Origin: Anarhynchus alexandrinus
Lineage: Eukaryota; Chordata; Aves; Charadriiformes; Charadriidae
Direction: 5' to 3'
NCBI GenBank assembly: GCA_008711295.1
Contig: VUYV01000156.1
Span: 720,174-784,173 of the forward strand
DNA length: 64,000 bases
Positions 1 through 10,160 of this stretch are shown piece by piece; the stretch's first letter is position 1, and every line of letters starts with the position of its first letter. The position numbers were made by a program, and so were the translations under genes. The notes under the pieces were generated by a model. The model saw only the letters and a list, made by a program, of their open reading frames with translations. It made no database searches and had not been told where the DNA came from.

Positions 1-46
1 TTGGAGAACAACATGGATTTTACAGACATCATCAAGTTTTTCAACG
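1..46 (+). CDS. SGSM1: SGSM1 penultimate coding exon (partial at window edge)
   Basis: It reads LENNMDFTDIIKFFN from base 1 and ends with one base (G46) of the next codon before a GT donor at 47-48 (GTACGG). The 5' side is cut by the window edge. This is the hydrophobic, helical end of a TBC domain. Confidence 0.85.
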
Positions 47-647
47 GTACGGTTTGTGTTCTGTTGGGCTGAATTTGCGGCAGCTGCTCGGATGTGGGCA
101 GCACATGTCTGTCTGGCTACAGACAGTCGCCTCCGGGCTATACTGGTAAATGTTTAAAACAAACAGAGCAGTGTATGGTTGTGCCATGCTGATATTTGGA
201 ACATGATGGTAACGAGACCCCTTGCCCCCAAACCGTCAGGCTCTGGGGGGGTCAGATGGTGCCTGGGGGAAGCCATCGTGCCATCCTTGGCACCAGCCCC
301 CCTTGCCATGCTTGGAGGGAGCTGTGAGCGTAGGTTGTGCTTTCTGCTGGCTGTAATCACCCCGAGATGAGCCAGTTAAAGATGGCTCTTCAGCGTCAGG
401 TGTCTCTGCAAGGGATGGTGCTTGGGAACTTGGGCAGGAATTCGCAGGTTGAGGTCCCGCCCGGCGCTCGGCTGGGAAGCAGAGAGCTGGGGGGCTCCTC
501 GAGACGCCGGGCTCCGGGGGTCTAGCCTCTTTGGGGGTTCCTTCTGTCTGTGTTCCAGAAATGGCTGAGCGGCACAACACCAAGCAGATCCTGAAGCTGG
601 CTCGGGACCTCGTCTATAAAGTCCAGACTCTGATCGAGAACAAATGA
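1..647 (+). CDS. SGSM1: SGSM1 (small G protein signaling modulator 1), 3' end of gene, last two coding exons
   Basis: This is the C-terminal end of SGSM1 (RUTBC2), a RUN- plus TBC-domain protein that binds Rap and Rab GTPases and acts in neuronal membrane traffic; that role is family knowledge. What is visible is the last 43 residues, joined from two exons (1-46 and 559-647) with a phase-1 junction that rebuilds the segment FFNEMAERHN. The peptide continues through KQILKLARDLVYKVQ and stops at TGA 645-647 after IENK. It is helical and corresponds to the end of the TBC domain, so the RUN domain and the catalytic Arg/Gln fingers lie upstream of the window. Both splice sites are canonical. The next plus-strand gene is KIAA1671, the neighbour expected from vertebrate synteny, which supports the call. 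The identification was made from memory of the family, not from a search. Confidence 0.85.
47..558 (+). other. SGSM1 last intron
   Basis: A 512-base intron bounded by GT at 47-48 and by a pyrimidine-rich acceptor ending in CCAG at 555-558. The open frames inside it are on mixed strands, share no family features and look like chance. No repeat was recognised. Confidence 0.8.
559..647 (+). CDS. SGSM1: SGSM1 last coding exon
   Basis: The exon starts directly after the acceptor AG, completes the split Glu codon, reads MAERHNTKQILKLARDL and ends at TGA 645-647. The final residues (LIENK) are the protein's C terminus. The stop codon is followed by untranslated sequence. Confidence 0.87.
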
Positions 648-1092
648 AGGCCACGGGGAAGACGAGGCATCCAGACAAAGAGCCGGGACTCCCCTTCAAT
701 GCTTCCTCCCCTTCTCCTTTTTCTTGAAGTGCCACACCTGTGGAAATAAGGTAGTTGGACACGTGCTGCTGTCTAAACTGGAAATACCCTGAGCTCTCCG
801 AGTGCTGTGTTCAGTGTTAGGTCCGGGGGCCCCGGCTCAGATCTTCGCGGCCTTCTTCCGTGACTTAGCCAAAGATCCGTACGATTGCATTTTATTGCTA
901 AGGACTTGCTTTGGAAGCAGAACGCAGGCAGTTGCTTCCTTGCCTCGCCGCGGCAGAAGGGCAGCAAGTGTGGTTACCGCCACAACTGCCGAGGCCGTTG
1001 CCGGCATGCCGGGGCAGGGCGCGGGTCTGGGAGGGCAGCGCTGCCAGCGCTCCCCGGGGCCGACCGGGGCTCGGCAGCCTTTATTGCGAGGA

Positions 1093-1098
1093 AATAAA
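1093..1098 (+). terminator. Candidate proximal poly(A) signal of SGSM1
   Basis: Canonical AATAAA about 450 bases after the SGSM1 stop codon, with downstream sequence only moderately U/GU-rich. It would give a short 3' UTR. Confidence is low because hexamers also occur by chance. Confidence 0.35.
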
Positions 1099-2026
1099 GC
1101 TGCTTCCTCGGAGGGCCGCGACCCCGTGGCACGGGGAGGCTGGCCAGCCCTGCAAGCCCGGACAGGAGGGCGATGCTGCCAGTACTCAGTTTCTTACTAC
1201 CATTATGAGGTTCTGCCAGTAACAGAGAGGGACTTTGATCACAGAAATTCCTCTTCTTTTGATCTTGTCCCTTGATGCATAGCATCCCCTTTAGTATTTT
1301 TTTAGGGCTCTGTTCTCTCCCTGGGATTTTTATGTTGTTTGTTACTACGATATCTGAGCACACATCTCTGGATGGATTTTCAGAAGAGCTCCAAATTCAG
1401 CATTGGGTTTTTCTTTCAAAATCCAGCCTCTGTAATGCTCTCTGAACGCTGGAAAAATCTGGTCCAAACCTCCTCTGGGAACTCCAGACTTGAGGTTTTC
1501 TTACCTGCCTTACTCTAGCTGCTTGCGTTAGGAGTCTGGTCTCCCTGCTGTTCCTCTGCAAGCCCTCTTAGGGGGAGAGCTCCTTGGAAGGCAAGTCAGA
1601 GCTCCGGACGTCAGTGACTGTCCTGACTTTCCCTCTGAAGGTGCCCATCTCTTCCTCTGGTGATGAAAAGACCAGCTGCTCAAAGCTGGACAGTGCAGAC
1701 AATCCCCTCGGTGCCTGCAGGTTTTCTGTGTGCTTCTGGGGCTGCAGAGCCCCCTAAGTCCACTGAAAGCCTCCAGTTAGGTCTCGGTGGGCTTCTTTCA
1801 CATGCCCATAAAAAGGAAAATAGCCCAAGGTCCCCGAGTGGTCTTTGCTTTTGGAAGATGCACTTCTGTGGCCGCTTTAACCGCAGTGGCTCTCCAGCGT
1901 TGCAGCCCCTGGAGCGCACTGCACGAAGTGCCTCTCCAGCACTACCAGCGCGAGAGCTGAGCTGCTGCGTCACGCTGAGGCTGCACTACGGAGGGTTTGG
2001 ATTCAATTTTCAACTCAGGTAAAAAC

Positions 2027-2032
2027 AATAAA
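2027..2032 (+). terminator. Candidate poly(A) signal
   Basis: AATAAA followed by GT-rich sequence (GGTGTAGGTTGTTGGTAGG at 2043-2061). The GU-rich downstream element is good, so this is a plausible alternative SGSM1 end. Confidence 0.4.
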
Positions 2033-3126
2033 GGAAAAGGAGAGGTGTAGGTTGTTGGTAGGTCTGGTTCAGGCAGAGAGGGCTTTGTCATGGCCACAGA
2101 GCTGCCATGAGCGCGTGCGGTCAGCAGCAGGGAAGATGCTGGGTTGTAGCTCTCTACAAGGGTACTTTCTCTCAAGCTTTGCTGCAAAAATTTGTGTTCC
2201 CCCTCCATGCGATGTGTGGTGTGTGTGTGCTCTCCTCCTCCCCTCTGCAAGACAAGGCCCGGCTCTTCTCTTGCTGTCGGAGTGCTGCTCACCAGAAGGG
2301 AAAAGGGGCCCTTCCCTTCTTCTGTGGGACATCTGTCTGTGCTGACTGCGTTCCGTATTTACTTGTGGCACGTGTCAGGTGTTGCTTGGAGAAAAAAAGA
2401 CAGATGTAAATCTGCAGGAGAGAAAACTGCTGCTTCAGAGAAGTTCTGCAGAGTGTGGTGGAGCGGTTTGCAGCTTCTGAGCAAATCAGCCAGTCCTTCC
2501 GCGGTACTGGGATATTGTGGGGAGCGCAGCGAGACAACCCAGGGAGCAGTAGTGCCCACTGAAGCCTTTGGGGCAGAGGAGGGCAGCGGGGGCTGAGAGC
2601 GATGGGGAGCCGTTCATTTCTCATAACCCCACCAAGCAAACGCGTACCAACAATCTAGGAAATTCTTTGAAGCAATTTTCTACCTTAAATCTCCAAAGAG
2701 CGCTTGGTCTGTAGTAGCACAGGAAACAAAAGCGTTTGAGTTTCAAATCTGCCCGTTCGTGTGTGAATGAATCTTTCATCTTTCCACAAAGCAGCGGGAC
2801 AGGCTCGTGCCCTCCCTGGGGGCTGTTCCTGTTCCCTCCAGGTCTTAGGACAGGGCACGGTCTGCCTCCGTCGCCCGCTCCGAAGGGGAGGGGACGTGCT
2901 CTGTCCTCCCCTTCCCGAGGGACAGGAACTGATAGGTCAACTTAAACACCGTCTTATCCAGCAACGTCGCTGACACTTTATCTTTCAAGCTTCTGGATTT
3001 CTTTTCTTGGTTTTTAAACAAAAACGGCCAAGAAATTCTGCACAATATTTGCTGTCTGTATTAACTGAGAGTGTCTTTGGGCCGCTCGATAGCAGTGTTT
3101 TTTGAATAACTTCTGGGGAAAAAAAG

Positions 3127-3138
3127 TATTTATTTATT
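3127..3138 (+). promoter_or_regulatory. AU-rich element (overlapping ATTTA pentamers)
   Basis: TATTTATTTATT contains the nonamer TTATTTATT, a classical mRNA-destabilising AU-rich element if transcribed. It suggests that SGSM1 3' UTR reaches at least here, but AT-rich DNA can carry it by chance. Confidence 0.35.
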
Positions 3139-6100
3139 GATTGTACATTACTGTGTGTCCTCGTATGCTGAAGTGTGTGAGTGTGTATTGTTATGCAAAT
3201 GGAGATATATCTTTTCAATGTTCTTTACAATATCTTGTAAATGTTTACCAGAAAATTGTGTCTATATATAATATATATATACAGTATAGAGAGAAAATAT
3301 GTGAATTAAGTGGGTTATTTTTTGATGGGGGGGGAGAAGAAATCTTTTGCTTCTAAGAACTGTGTGGTTTCTATAGCACCTATTCCATGATGTGCCAATC
3401 TGTCACTGTCCCTGTACTGTGCGAATCGTTCTGGTACAGCAACAGGAAGCTCAGAGCAGAACCACCATCACGACCTCAGCTTGGCTTGATTTTAGTTCTC
3501 ATGTTAAAACTGGAAAAGAAGAAAAAAGGAGGGAAAAATTAAAAAAAAAAGAAGCTTTGTTCTAGCTATGGGGCTGAGTAGGGTCCGCAGGGGCCAACCT
3601 GTGCCCGAGCTGTGCGGGGTGCTGTGCCTGTGCTGGGTACGAACAGTTGCAGAGCTGAGGCTTGGTGTGGGTTGCAAAGAAATTGGATAGTCCGTACAAT
3701 ATGGTATGTCATTTAAATTGGGACTAAAGTCATTCTCCTTCGCAGCTGATCATACTGTTTTGTTAGGAAGGGAGTACAGAGTACTTGCTGAGCTGATCTG
3801 CTCTCCTACCCGGCGCCCGTCCCGACCAGCTCTGCTGAAGGCCACGTGCCCCACGCAGCGCTCTCGCCAACTCCTGCAAAACTCTGCAAAAACCATCTGC
3901 TCCCCAATACTGCCATGGGAACTCGAGTCTGAACGTGAAGGTCTGCCTGGTGTTCCCGTGCAGACCTGAGACAGAAGACGTGAAGGGTTTCCAGGCCCCG
4001 CACTGGTGGCGGTGCCGTGCCCCGGCCGCCCGCCCTGCCCGTCCCTCCCTGGCAGCGTGGGGGCAGGCGGGACGGCGGCTGCGGGAGGTCAGAAACAGGC
4101 TGCGATGGTCCCTGTGCTCTGCCCTCCCGCAGCTCACGTTCACGCGTGGGCCCAGCTCGGTTTTGAGCATCTCATCAGAAGTGGCGGTGGGCAGCGGCTG
4201 TGCTCCTTCTGACCACTCCGGCGCAGCCGCTGTCCCACCGGCGGGTTTATGTGCTTGTGGAGACCCGTAGTGAAGCGACTCTGGGGCTCGAGATCTACTC
4301 GATGGTAAAAGCTACTAAAAGGTTTTTGTTGTCCAGCTGTTCTTAGCCCTTCTCCTGCCTGGCTCTGCCCCGGCGCTAGGCTGCCCTGCGGTGAAAGCGT
4401 TATTCCGGGTTTCCGACGGCGTGAATCCCCCGTGGCCCTGCAGGACGGCCCCGATCCCCCCGGGCTGCGCTGCCGGAGGATCGCCTCTTTACCATGGAGG
4501 GAGAAGCCCGTCGCAGGGGAATGCTTGCCCATATACAGTAATCTTGTCTGGCTCCTTGGGGGAGAGGAATGTCTCATCCCAGCAGCTCCGTGCAGCTGAC
4601 GTCCACCCCGGGCAATGGCACTCCAAGCCAGGGACTATCTTTAGCTGCTGCTCTTCCCTCTGTGGGACCGGGGCCTCGAGCTGCCATGCCTTCGGACTGG
4701 AGGCTGCCGCATCCTTCCCGCCGGGCGCAGCGAGGTCTGCGTCCCTCTTGCCCCCCCAGCCCATCTTCTCTGCTCTGGGTCGCTCCAGAGCTGAGCCCGA
4801 GTGAAGGACGGGCTGCGCGGGCTGAGCTGGTCCGTTCGCAGTGCGCCCGCGCTGAGCACCGGCAGAGGTTTGGGGGGTTTTCCCTTCATCTGTTGCTAGA
4901 GCTGCTCCGCTCACAGATCATCTCGGTACGTTCGAGTACAGTGAATGTTTGTGCCCCGGCCCCGTGTTCCCCCGAGAGAGTTACTAATGGATCCTCTTTC
5001 TGCATTTGAGCTTTCTATTGATGCACCTACCAAATAACTCGTGGTACCCATCTCTTTTAGTGTTACTCATGTAAACACTTTAGAAGTTGTCTCTGTTCCT
5101 AAATGTGTGATTTTTATAGGAGTTTTTCTCTTACTGTGGCGAGTCTCTGAATTGCTTCGCTATTAATGTTTTCCGTGAAGACTGAGAGGATTTTTTGCAT
5201 GGGAACTTCTGGCTGCCGCCCTGTTCCGCTCCCATCCAGCCTCTTACGTTTTGAACATCCCTCAACATCTCCAGATCTACCTTCTGTTGTAACATGAGCC
5301 AGCAGCAGAAATGCAGGTGTCAGCAACCATCGGCACTGAGAAGCAAAAATCAGATCAAGAGAAGTGTCTGTTCTTGATGCGGGAGCTTGGAATGGCAGTT
5401 CTGCCCGGAACCCATCCCTGGGCGAGCTGAGCCCATCCCTGAATCCCACCCTGGAGACACACGAGCCTTGTGGCAGGCTGGTGGCCAAGAGCACGGCATG
5501 AGAGTCTTCTTACTCTTTCTTCTTTATGTATTTGTTTACTTATTTTAATCTGGCTGCCTAGTTTCCCTTTCTTCCCCCATTCACGCGGAGTAGCTGGCTC
5601 ATTCGCCGCACTGGGAGCCACTGTGGCAAACAGTCCTCAAAACAGGTGTGGGACCAGTTTCGGGATTCGCACCAAAGCAAAGTTTGCTTTTAAAAATATC
5701 TTATACTGTCTTAAATTGCTGCTCTCTGCCGTGGCATACGCCGTTCGGGCAGTGGTAGCCTCTGAGCCTGTTCATCAGTGGGGCCAAAATCATTGTCATT
5801 TCATCAAAACGTCTGTCAAATAGTCTTCACTCCGTTTGGGAATTTTCACGGGTACTGAGCAGTTCTGGGCGCATTTTCAGCATTTTACTATTGCGTGAGC
5901 ACAAATTGATAGTGAAAGAGCACAATTCGCAGCTGAAGTGACAATTTTCGAGCAATATGGAAGGGTTGTAACTCACCAGACCCAGTTTTCAGAAATTCTT
6001 ATAAAAGTTTTCGGATACCCTCAAGTAGATAAAATGCCACTTACTGTTGCCTACTGCTTCAAGCACTCCAATGATCTTCGCTCAAGGTCGTTATCCTCAT

Positions 6101-6798
6101 TGCCTGCCCTGAAGTAAACGCCCATCGTCGATTAAGGCACCTGAAGTCTCTGTGGTCCCCCGTCACACTCACCACATTTATGTTTTACGGTGGCAGCGTG
6201 GGCCAAAGTGAAGGTGGTTTTGGTGCCATAGCTGTGCATTTCTGCAGCTTAGAGCGTTTGGATTTCTTCTACACTTTGTCTGAATCCTGAATTTCCTGGA
6301 GAATGTACGTTGTTGGAATAGCCATAGCAGTCTTTTAATACATGTCTAATTTTAGATTAGCGATAAGCATATTCAACCTTAAATTCTCGTTCAGGAGTTT
6401 CATAACTTCCTTTTTTTAAATTGATTTTGCACATGGAGACTGAGCAGGGAGCCCAAGGACGGAGCTGCAGGTGAGAGCCGCTGGTCCACGGCCGGGTGCG
6501 ATGGCATGCGAAGGGTCTGTGTCCCCCATCGGCTCTGCCTGTGCCCGGGGCTCGGGCAGCCGGGTCCGTCCTGCCCGCGGAGCCGTGCCCGGAGCAGGCG
6601 GGTTATGTCCCAGACGGGGCCGCTGAGTCTCCCGGGTGTCCTGCAGAAAGCCCCCACTCCCTTCTGTGCAGCCCTCGGCGGTGGGGAGAGCCTCTGAGGA
6701 GCTCCGCAGGGACGGGCACGAAGCGCCGCTGAAGGGGGAGATGGGCAGGAGGGAGGGCACTTTGCATCGACTTTTTTGTAAGGGGTAAAAAGCACCAT

Positions 6799-6843
6799 TT
6801 ATTTTATTTTTTTTTTTTTTNTTTTTTTTTTTTTTAAAAAAAT
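6799..6843 (+). repeat. Poly(T) tract with one unresolved base
   Basis: A T-rich run of more than 30 bases, interrupted by a single N at 6821, followed by A-rich sequence. It is a homopolymer of uncertain length. It could be the poly(A) tail of a minus-strand retrocopy, but no retrocopy body was recognised beside it. Confidence 0.7.
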
Positions 6844-7604
6844 AAATCAATGCTAAAATTTAAACTATGCACAAGGCCTCAAAAAGTACATGGAAATTTT
6901 AAGAATCGTTGTGGCTTCATTGCTAGGGGAGATAAAGAATTGAAAATCCAAATACTGGATAGTGAGATACTAAAAATTTCATTTTCCTGACTACATAAGA
7001 AGATCTAATTAAATTCTCAGAAATTCAGTCTCTTCTTGCAGAGCAATTCCCAGGAGCCGGGGAAGGAGAAGGCTGCTTTTCACAAACAGAATTAAGGAAA
7101 ACTTTTGTTGAAAATCCAACTCGGATGTCACCTTAGACCCGTGATTGTCACTTCCCTAGTGCTAAGGTGTGTTCCTGGGAGCTCGGCGGGGTGCGGGGGT
7201 GACGCTGGGCTGTCACCCTGCTGTAACTGTCGCGGAGATGACAGGTACCAGCCCGGGCTCTGCGGGACACGGGATTACCTCTCAACAGCGGGGTCATGAA
7301 TGTATCCCATGTACTGGCGTTAGACTTTTATGTTGCCCTACACTGAATTGCTGCTTTTCTATGTTGGATGCCATTTTGGTCTCTGGGAGTCGCTCTATCT
7401 GAGCTTAACGAGCACTATAGCTTTTAATATATTTGTAGAAGTGCTGCTAATGTTCTTAGATTATTTGAATTCCACACTGTGGTACAATATCTGTTTTATA
7501 TTATTTTATCCATGCTTTTTGTTTTTTATGTAAACTGTTCCTTATTGTTGTTCAGAAAGAAAAAATTAAAGCTCTATTCTCTATGGTTAATGTATTTTCG
7601 AATC

Positions 7605-7610
7605 AATAAA
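7605..7610 (+). terminator. Strong candidate poly(A) site (distal SGSM1 3' end?)
   Basis: AATAAA at 7605-7610 is preceded by ATTAAA at 7565-7570 and followed within 20 bases by TGGTTGTTCTTT, a good GU/U-rich downstream element. The 250 bases upstream are AT-rich and free of recognisable repeats, as at a real 3' UTR end. It could be the distal end of SGSM1 or of an unannotated transcript. Confidence 0.45.
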
Positions 7611-9925
7611 ATCCTGGTTGTTCTTTACAGCTGCGCAGTCCCTGGAGTCACAGCCGGGCGTACCCCGAAAAGGCAGCGCTGACGCCTTCAGAAATGCTGT
7701 TCCCGAGAGCCTGGTGGGGTTCCTGCACTGGACCCAAAAATGCGGTGGTCTCTGGGGGCGCAGGGCGGTGCCGTGGTGCTTCTGTCCTTGCTTTGAGGAC
7801 AGACACGAGGGACCGGTACAGCCCAGGGGCAGAGCTGGTAGGAGAAACCCGGCTCTGCTCTGTCTGATCCAAGCACGCCGCGGAGAGGGAAACCTTCCCC
7901 GGTGGACTCGGGATCGTGTCCCTTGGGCCCAAATACGTGCAGCATGTGGTGGTGGGTGGTACCAGGCTTCACCTCTTCCACTGCTCCCACCAGGGCCCCA
8001 CCAGTGCTGCCCAGTGAGGCTCCCCAGTGGTGCCACCGCCTTCCATTCTGCATGGTTGCTTGGAGGACGGGGCAGTTTCTGGTGTTACTTCTCGGGGATG
8101 CCCCCGCAGAGTTGGCGAAACAGCTAAAGCTCAGTGTGTTCTTGAAGATGAGACTGAGATTTTAAAAGCCCTGGGAAGGCACAGAGGTAAATACGTGGCA
8201 GGTTTTTTTCTGAGCGGTAAACTGAGGTGGGGATGGCAGTGGCTGCAGAAGCCGGCTGCAGCACAGGCGTTGGAGGGATGCATCTTGGAAAAACACTTCC
8301 AGGAAAAAAAAAAATGTGTGAAAAGTTTGAAAAATGTGGTATCATCTGCTCTGTTGTGCTCCTTGTCACCATATCCATGCTGTTCTCCTCGAGGCATTGC
8401 TGCCTTTGCAGCGGTCAGCACGGGAAAGGGGCTGTGGTTGTCCTGCGGATGCCGTGTCCCGGTCCCACCTTGCTGGTGCCGCTGCGTGGTTGCAGCTGCG
8501 GGGGGTGGCTCTTCCCCATAATCGCCTTTTCTCAAACACAGACCCCGCGGCAGCTCCGCACACACCCAGTCCCGTTCCCGGAGCCAGTCCTTCCCTCCGC
8601 AGCAGGAGGAGAAGGGCTTTGCTCTCCCGAGCCGAGGGCTGTGTCCTGGGGTCCCGGAGGCACGGAGGCAGCCAGGTGAGGAGCGCGCACTGCAGCATCC
8701 CCAGAAGCTGGAGGGCTGATGTTAGAACTGCGTTTTGGAGGAGATTTGTATTTTCACATCTCTCCCAGCTTTCAGAGCCCTCCTTTGCTCTCGTTGAGTC
8801 CCTCCTCTCCCAGGGATGCCGCTGTCACCTCTTCTCCGTTATGCACCTCTCCCCCCTTGCCCTGTCGCAGTGCTGGTTTTGATCTGCATTGTGGTCGTCT
8901 CCTTCCCCGATTGCATCTCTTGGCCTTCTCGGTCCAGCCGGTGGCCATGCTGCCGGGCCCTGTCCCTCCCCGGGCGGATGCTGCGTGCAGCCGGGCAGTG
9001 ACACCTCCCTGCCTCTGCTGCTCTCAGCCTGCTGATGCTGTCACCACCGTCCTTCCCCTTGCTGTACGCCCCTGGCAGCGTGGAGGATTTAAACTGACGA
9101 CTGTTAAGGTGAAATAGCGCACTTAAAGAGGAGAAAAAAGGCTGCCAATCAGTAGGGAACGGCAGGGCCAGATCCTCGGCTGCGGCGTGAAGCGAGCGAA
9201 TGGCATCAACGTGCAGATGAGGGAAAGATGGCAGAGGGCCCTGGTGCGAGGGCAGCTCCCAGCCGTGGGGCAGCCCAGAGCCAGGACGCGGTGGGGATTT
9301 TTTGTATCTGCGCGGGATCCTCCGCTAACGCAGACAGGGTGTGCAGAAGGGAAGGGATTGCTCTCTGTAACAGTGCGTAAAGTGACCTTGGACTTGATGT
9401 CATTAGCTTGCCTTGATATTTCCTGGATCTATCTCTAGACCTTTAAACAGGTAGCGATATGACAGGCTGCGGTGCCCTTCTCGCTGCAGGTAAGCGGGTG
9501 ACAGAGTGAGAAGGTTTTCATTAAAAAATGCAAGGAGGATGAGAGGAGAGCGGGAGGACGAGCCGCTGGTGGGTCCCTGCCTCTGCTCGGGGCTGGCACT
9601 TGTCGTCCCTGTAGACTCCAGAAGGTCTTTGGGTACTCGTGGGGGCTTCCAGCTCTCCCTGGGGAGGGTGTCGTGCGTGGGAGCGGGGAAGAAGTGAACC
9701 CTGACCCTGGGAGCGCTTGGTGCCATCAGCCACCTCTTGATGATGATGTGCTTGTCGGTTCCTGCGCTCGCACCGGGGAGGCAGAACAGATTTGCATCAG
9801 CCTGAATGTCATGTTTTAAACAGCACCAACCAAGTCTAAATGCGTATCTGAAAAAGGGATAGAAGTAAAAGCAAGATGGGATGCTAGCTCCAGATTCCTG
9901 CCTCTACATACTTAGGAGAAGAGGC

Positions 9926-10160
9926 TTAATTAAATAAAACCTGGTATTTAATTAATCCTTAATATGTTTGCTTCTTGGGGCATGTTTGCTCTAATGGCAC
10001 AGCACCAGTTTTTAGCGCCGGCTAATTGATTGCCAGGGAGCTCACAGTTAAGAACTTCAAAAGGCTGATGAAGACACTCCCCAAACACGCATAGTTTGCA
10101 AAATGTCAGGATGGGATTCAACCAGCCCTTGCGAATGTGTTAATTACCTGATATTAATTG
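9926..10160. promoter_or_regulatory. Candidate enhancer-like cluster of homeodomain (TAATTA-type) sites
   Basis: Five ATTA-core sites fall within 235 bases: TTAATTAA 9926-9933, TTTAATTAA 9947-9955, CTAATTG 10022-10028, TAATTA 10141-10146 and ATTAATTG 10153-10160. The first two form the arms of a perfect 11-base inverted repeat (9926-9936 and 9945-9955) around an 8-base loop. The surrounding DNA is GC-rich, so the AT-rich island stands out. Enhancer function is inference only. Confidence 0.3.

Larger units (their letters stand above)
648..7630 (+). other. Probable SGSM1 3' UTR and downstream flank; far end uncertain
   Basis: No coding exon is convincing here. Several traits fit a long 3' UTR. 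An AU-rich element (TATTTATTTATT) lies at 3127-3138, followed by GT-rich and TA-rich sequence to about 3300. Poly(A) hexamers AATAAA occur at 1093-1098, 2027-2032 and 7605-7610. The stretch 4000-5000 is GC-rich and 5800-6400 is AT-rich single-copy-looking DNA. Where SGSM1 transcripts actually stop cannot be read from sequence: at about 1.1, 2.05 or 7.63 kb, or at a non-canonical site near 3.5 kb. Confidence 0.4.

Noticed and set aside
7330..7533. Hydrophobic plus-strand frame that could suggest a membrane protein (TMEM211 sought here)
   Set aside because: AT-rich codons give Leu/Phe/Tyr by default; no LHFPL-type signature. It looks like 3' UTR before the poly(A) site.
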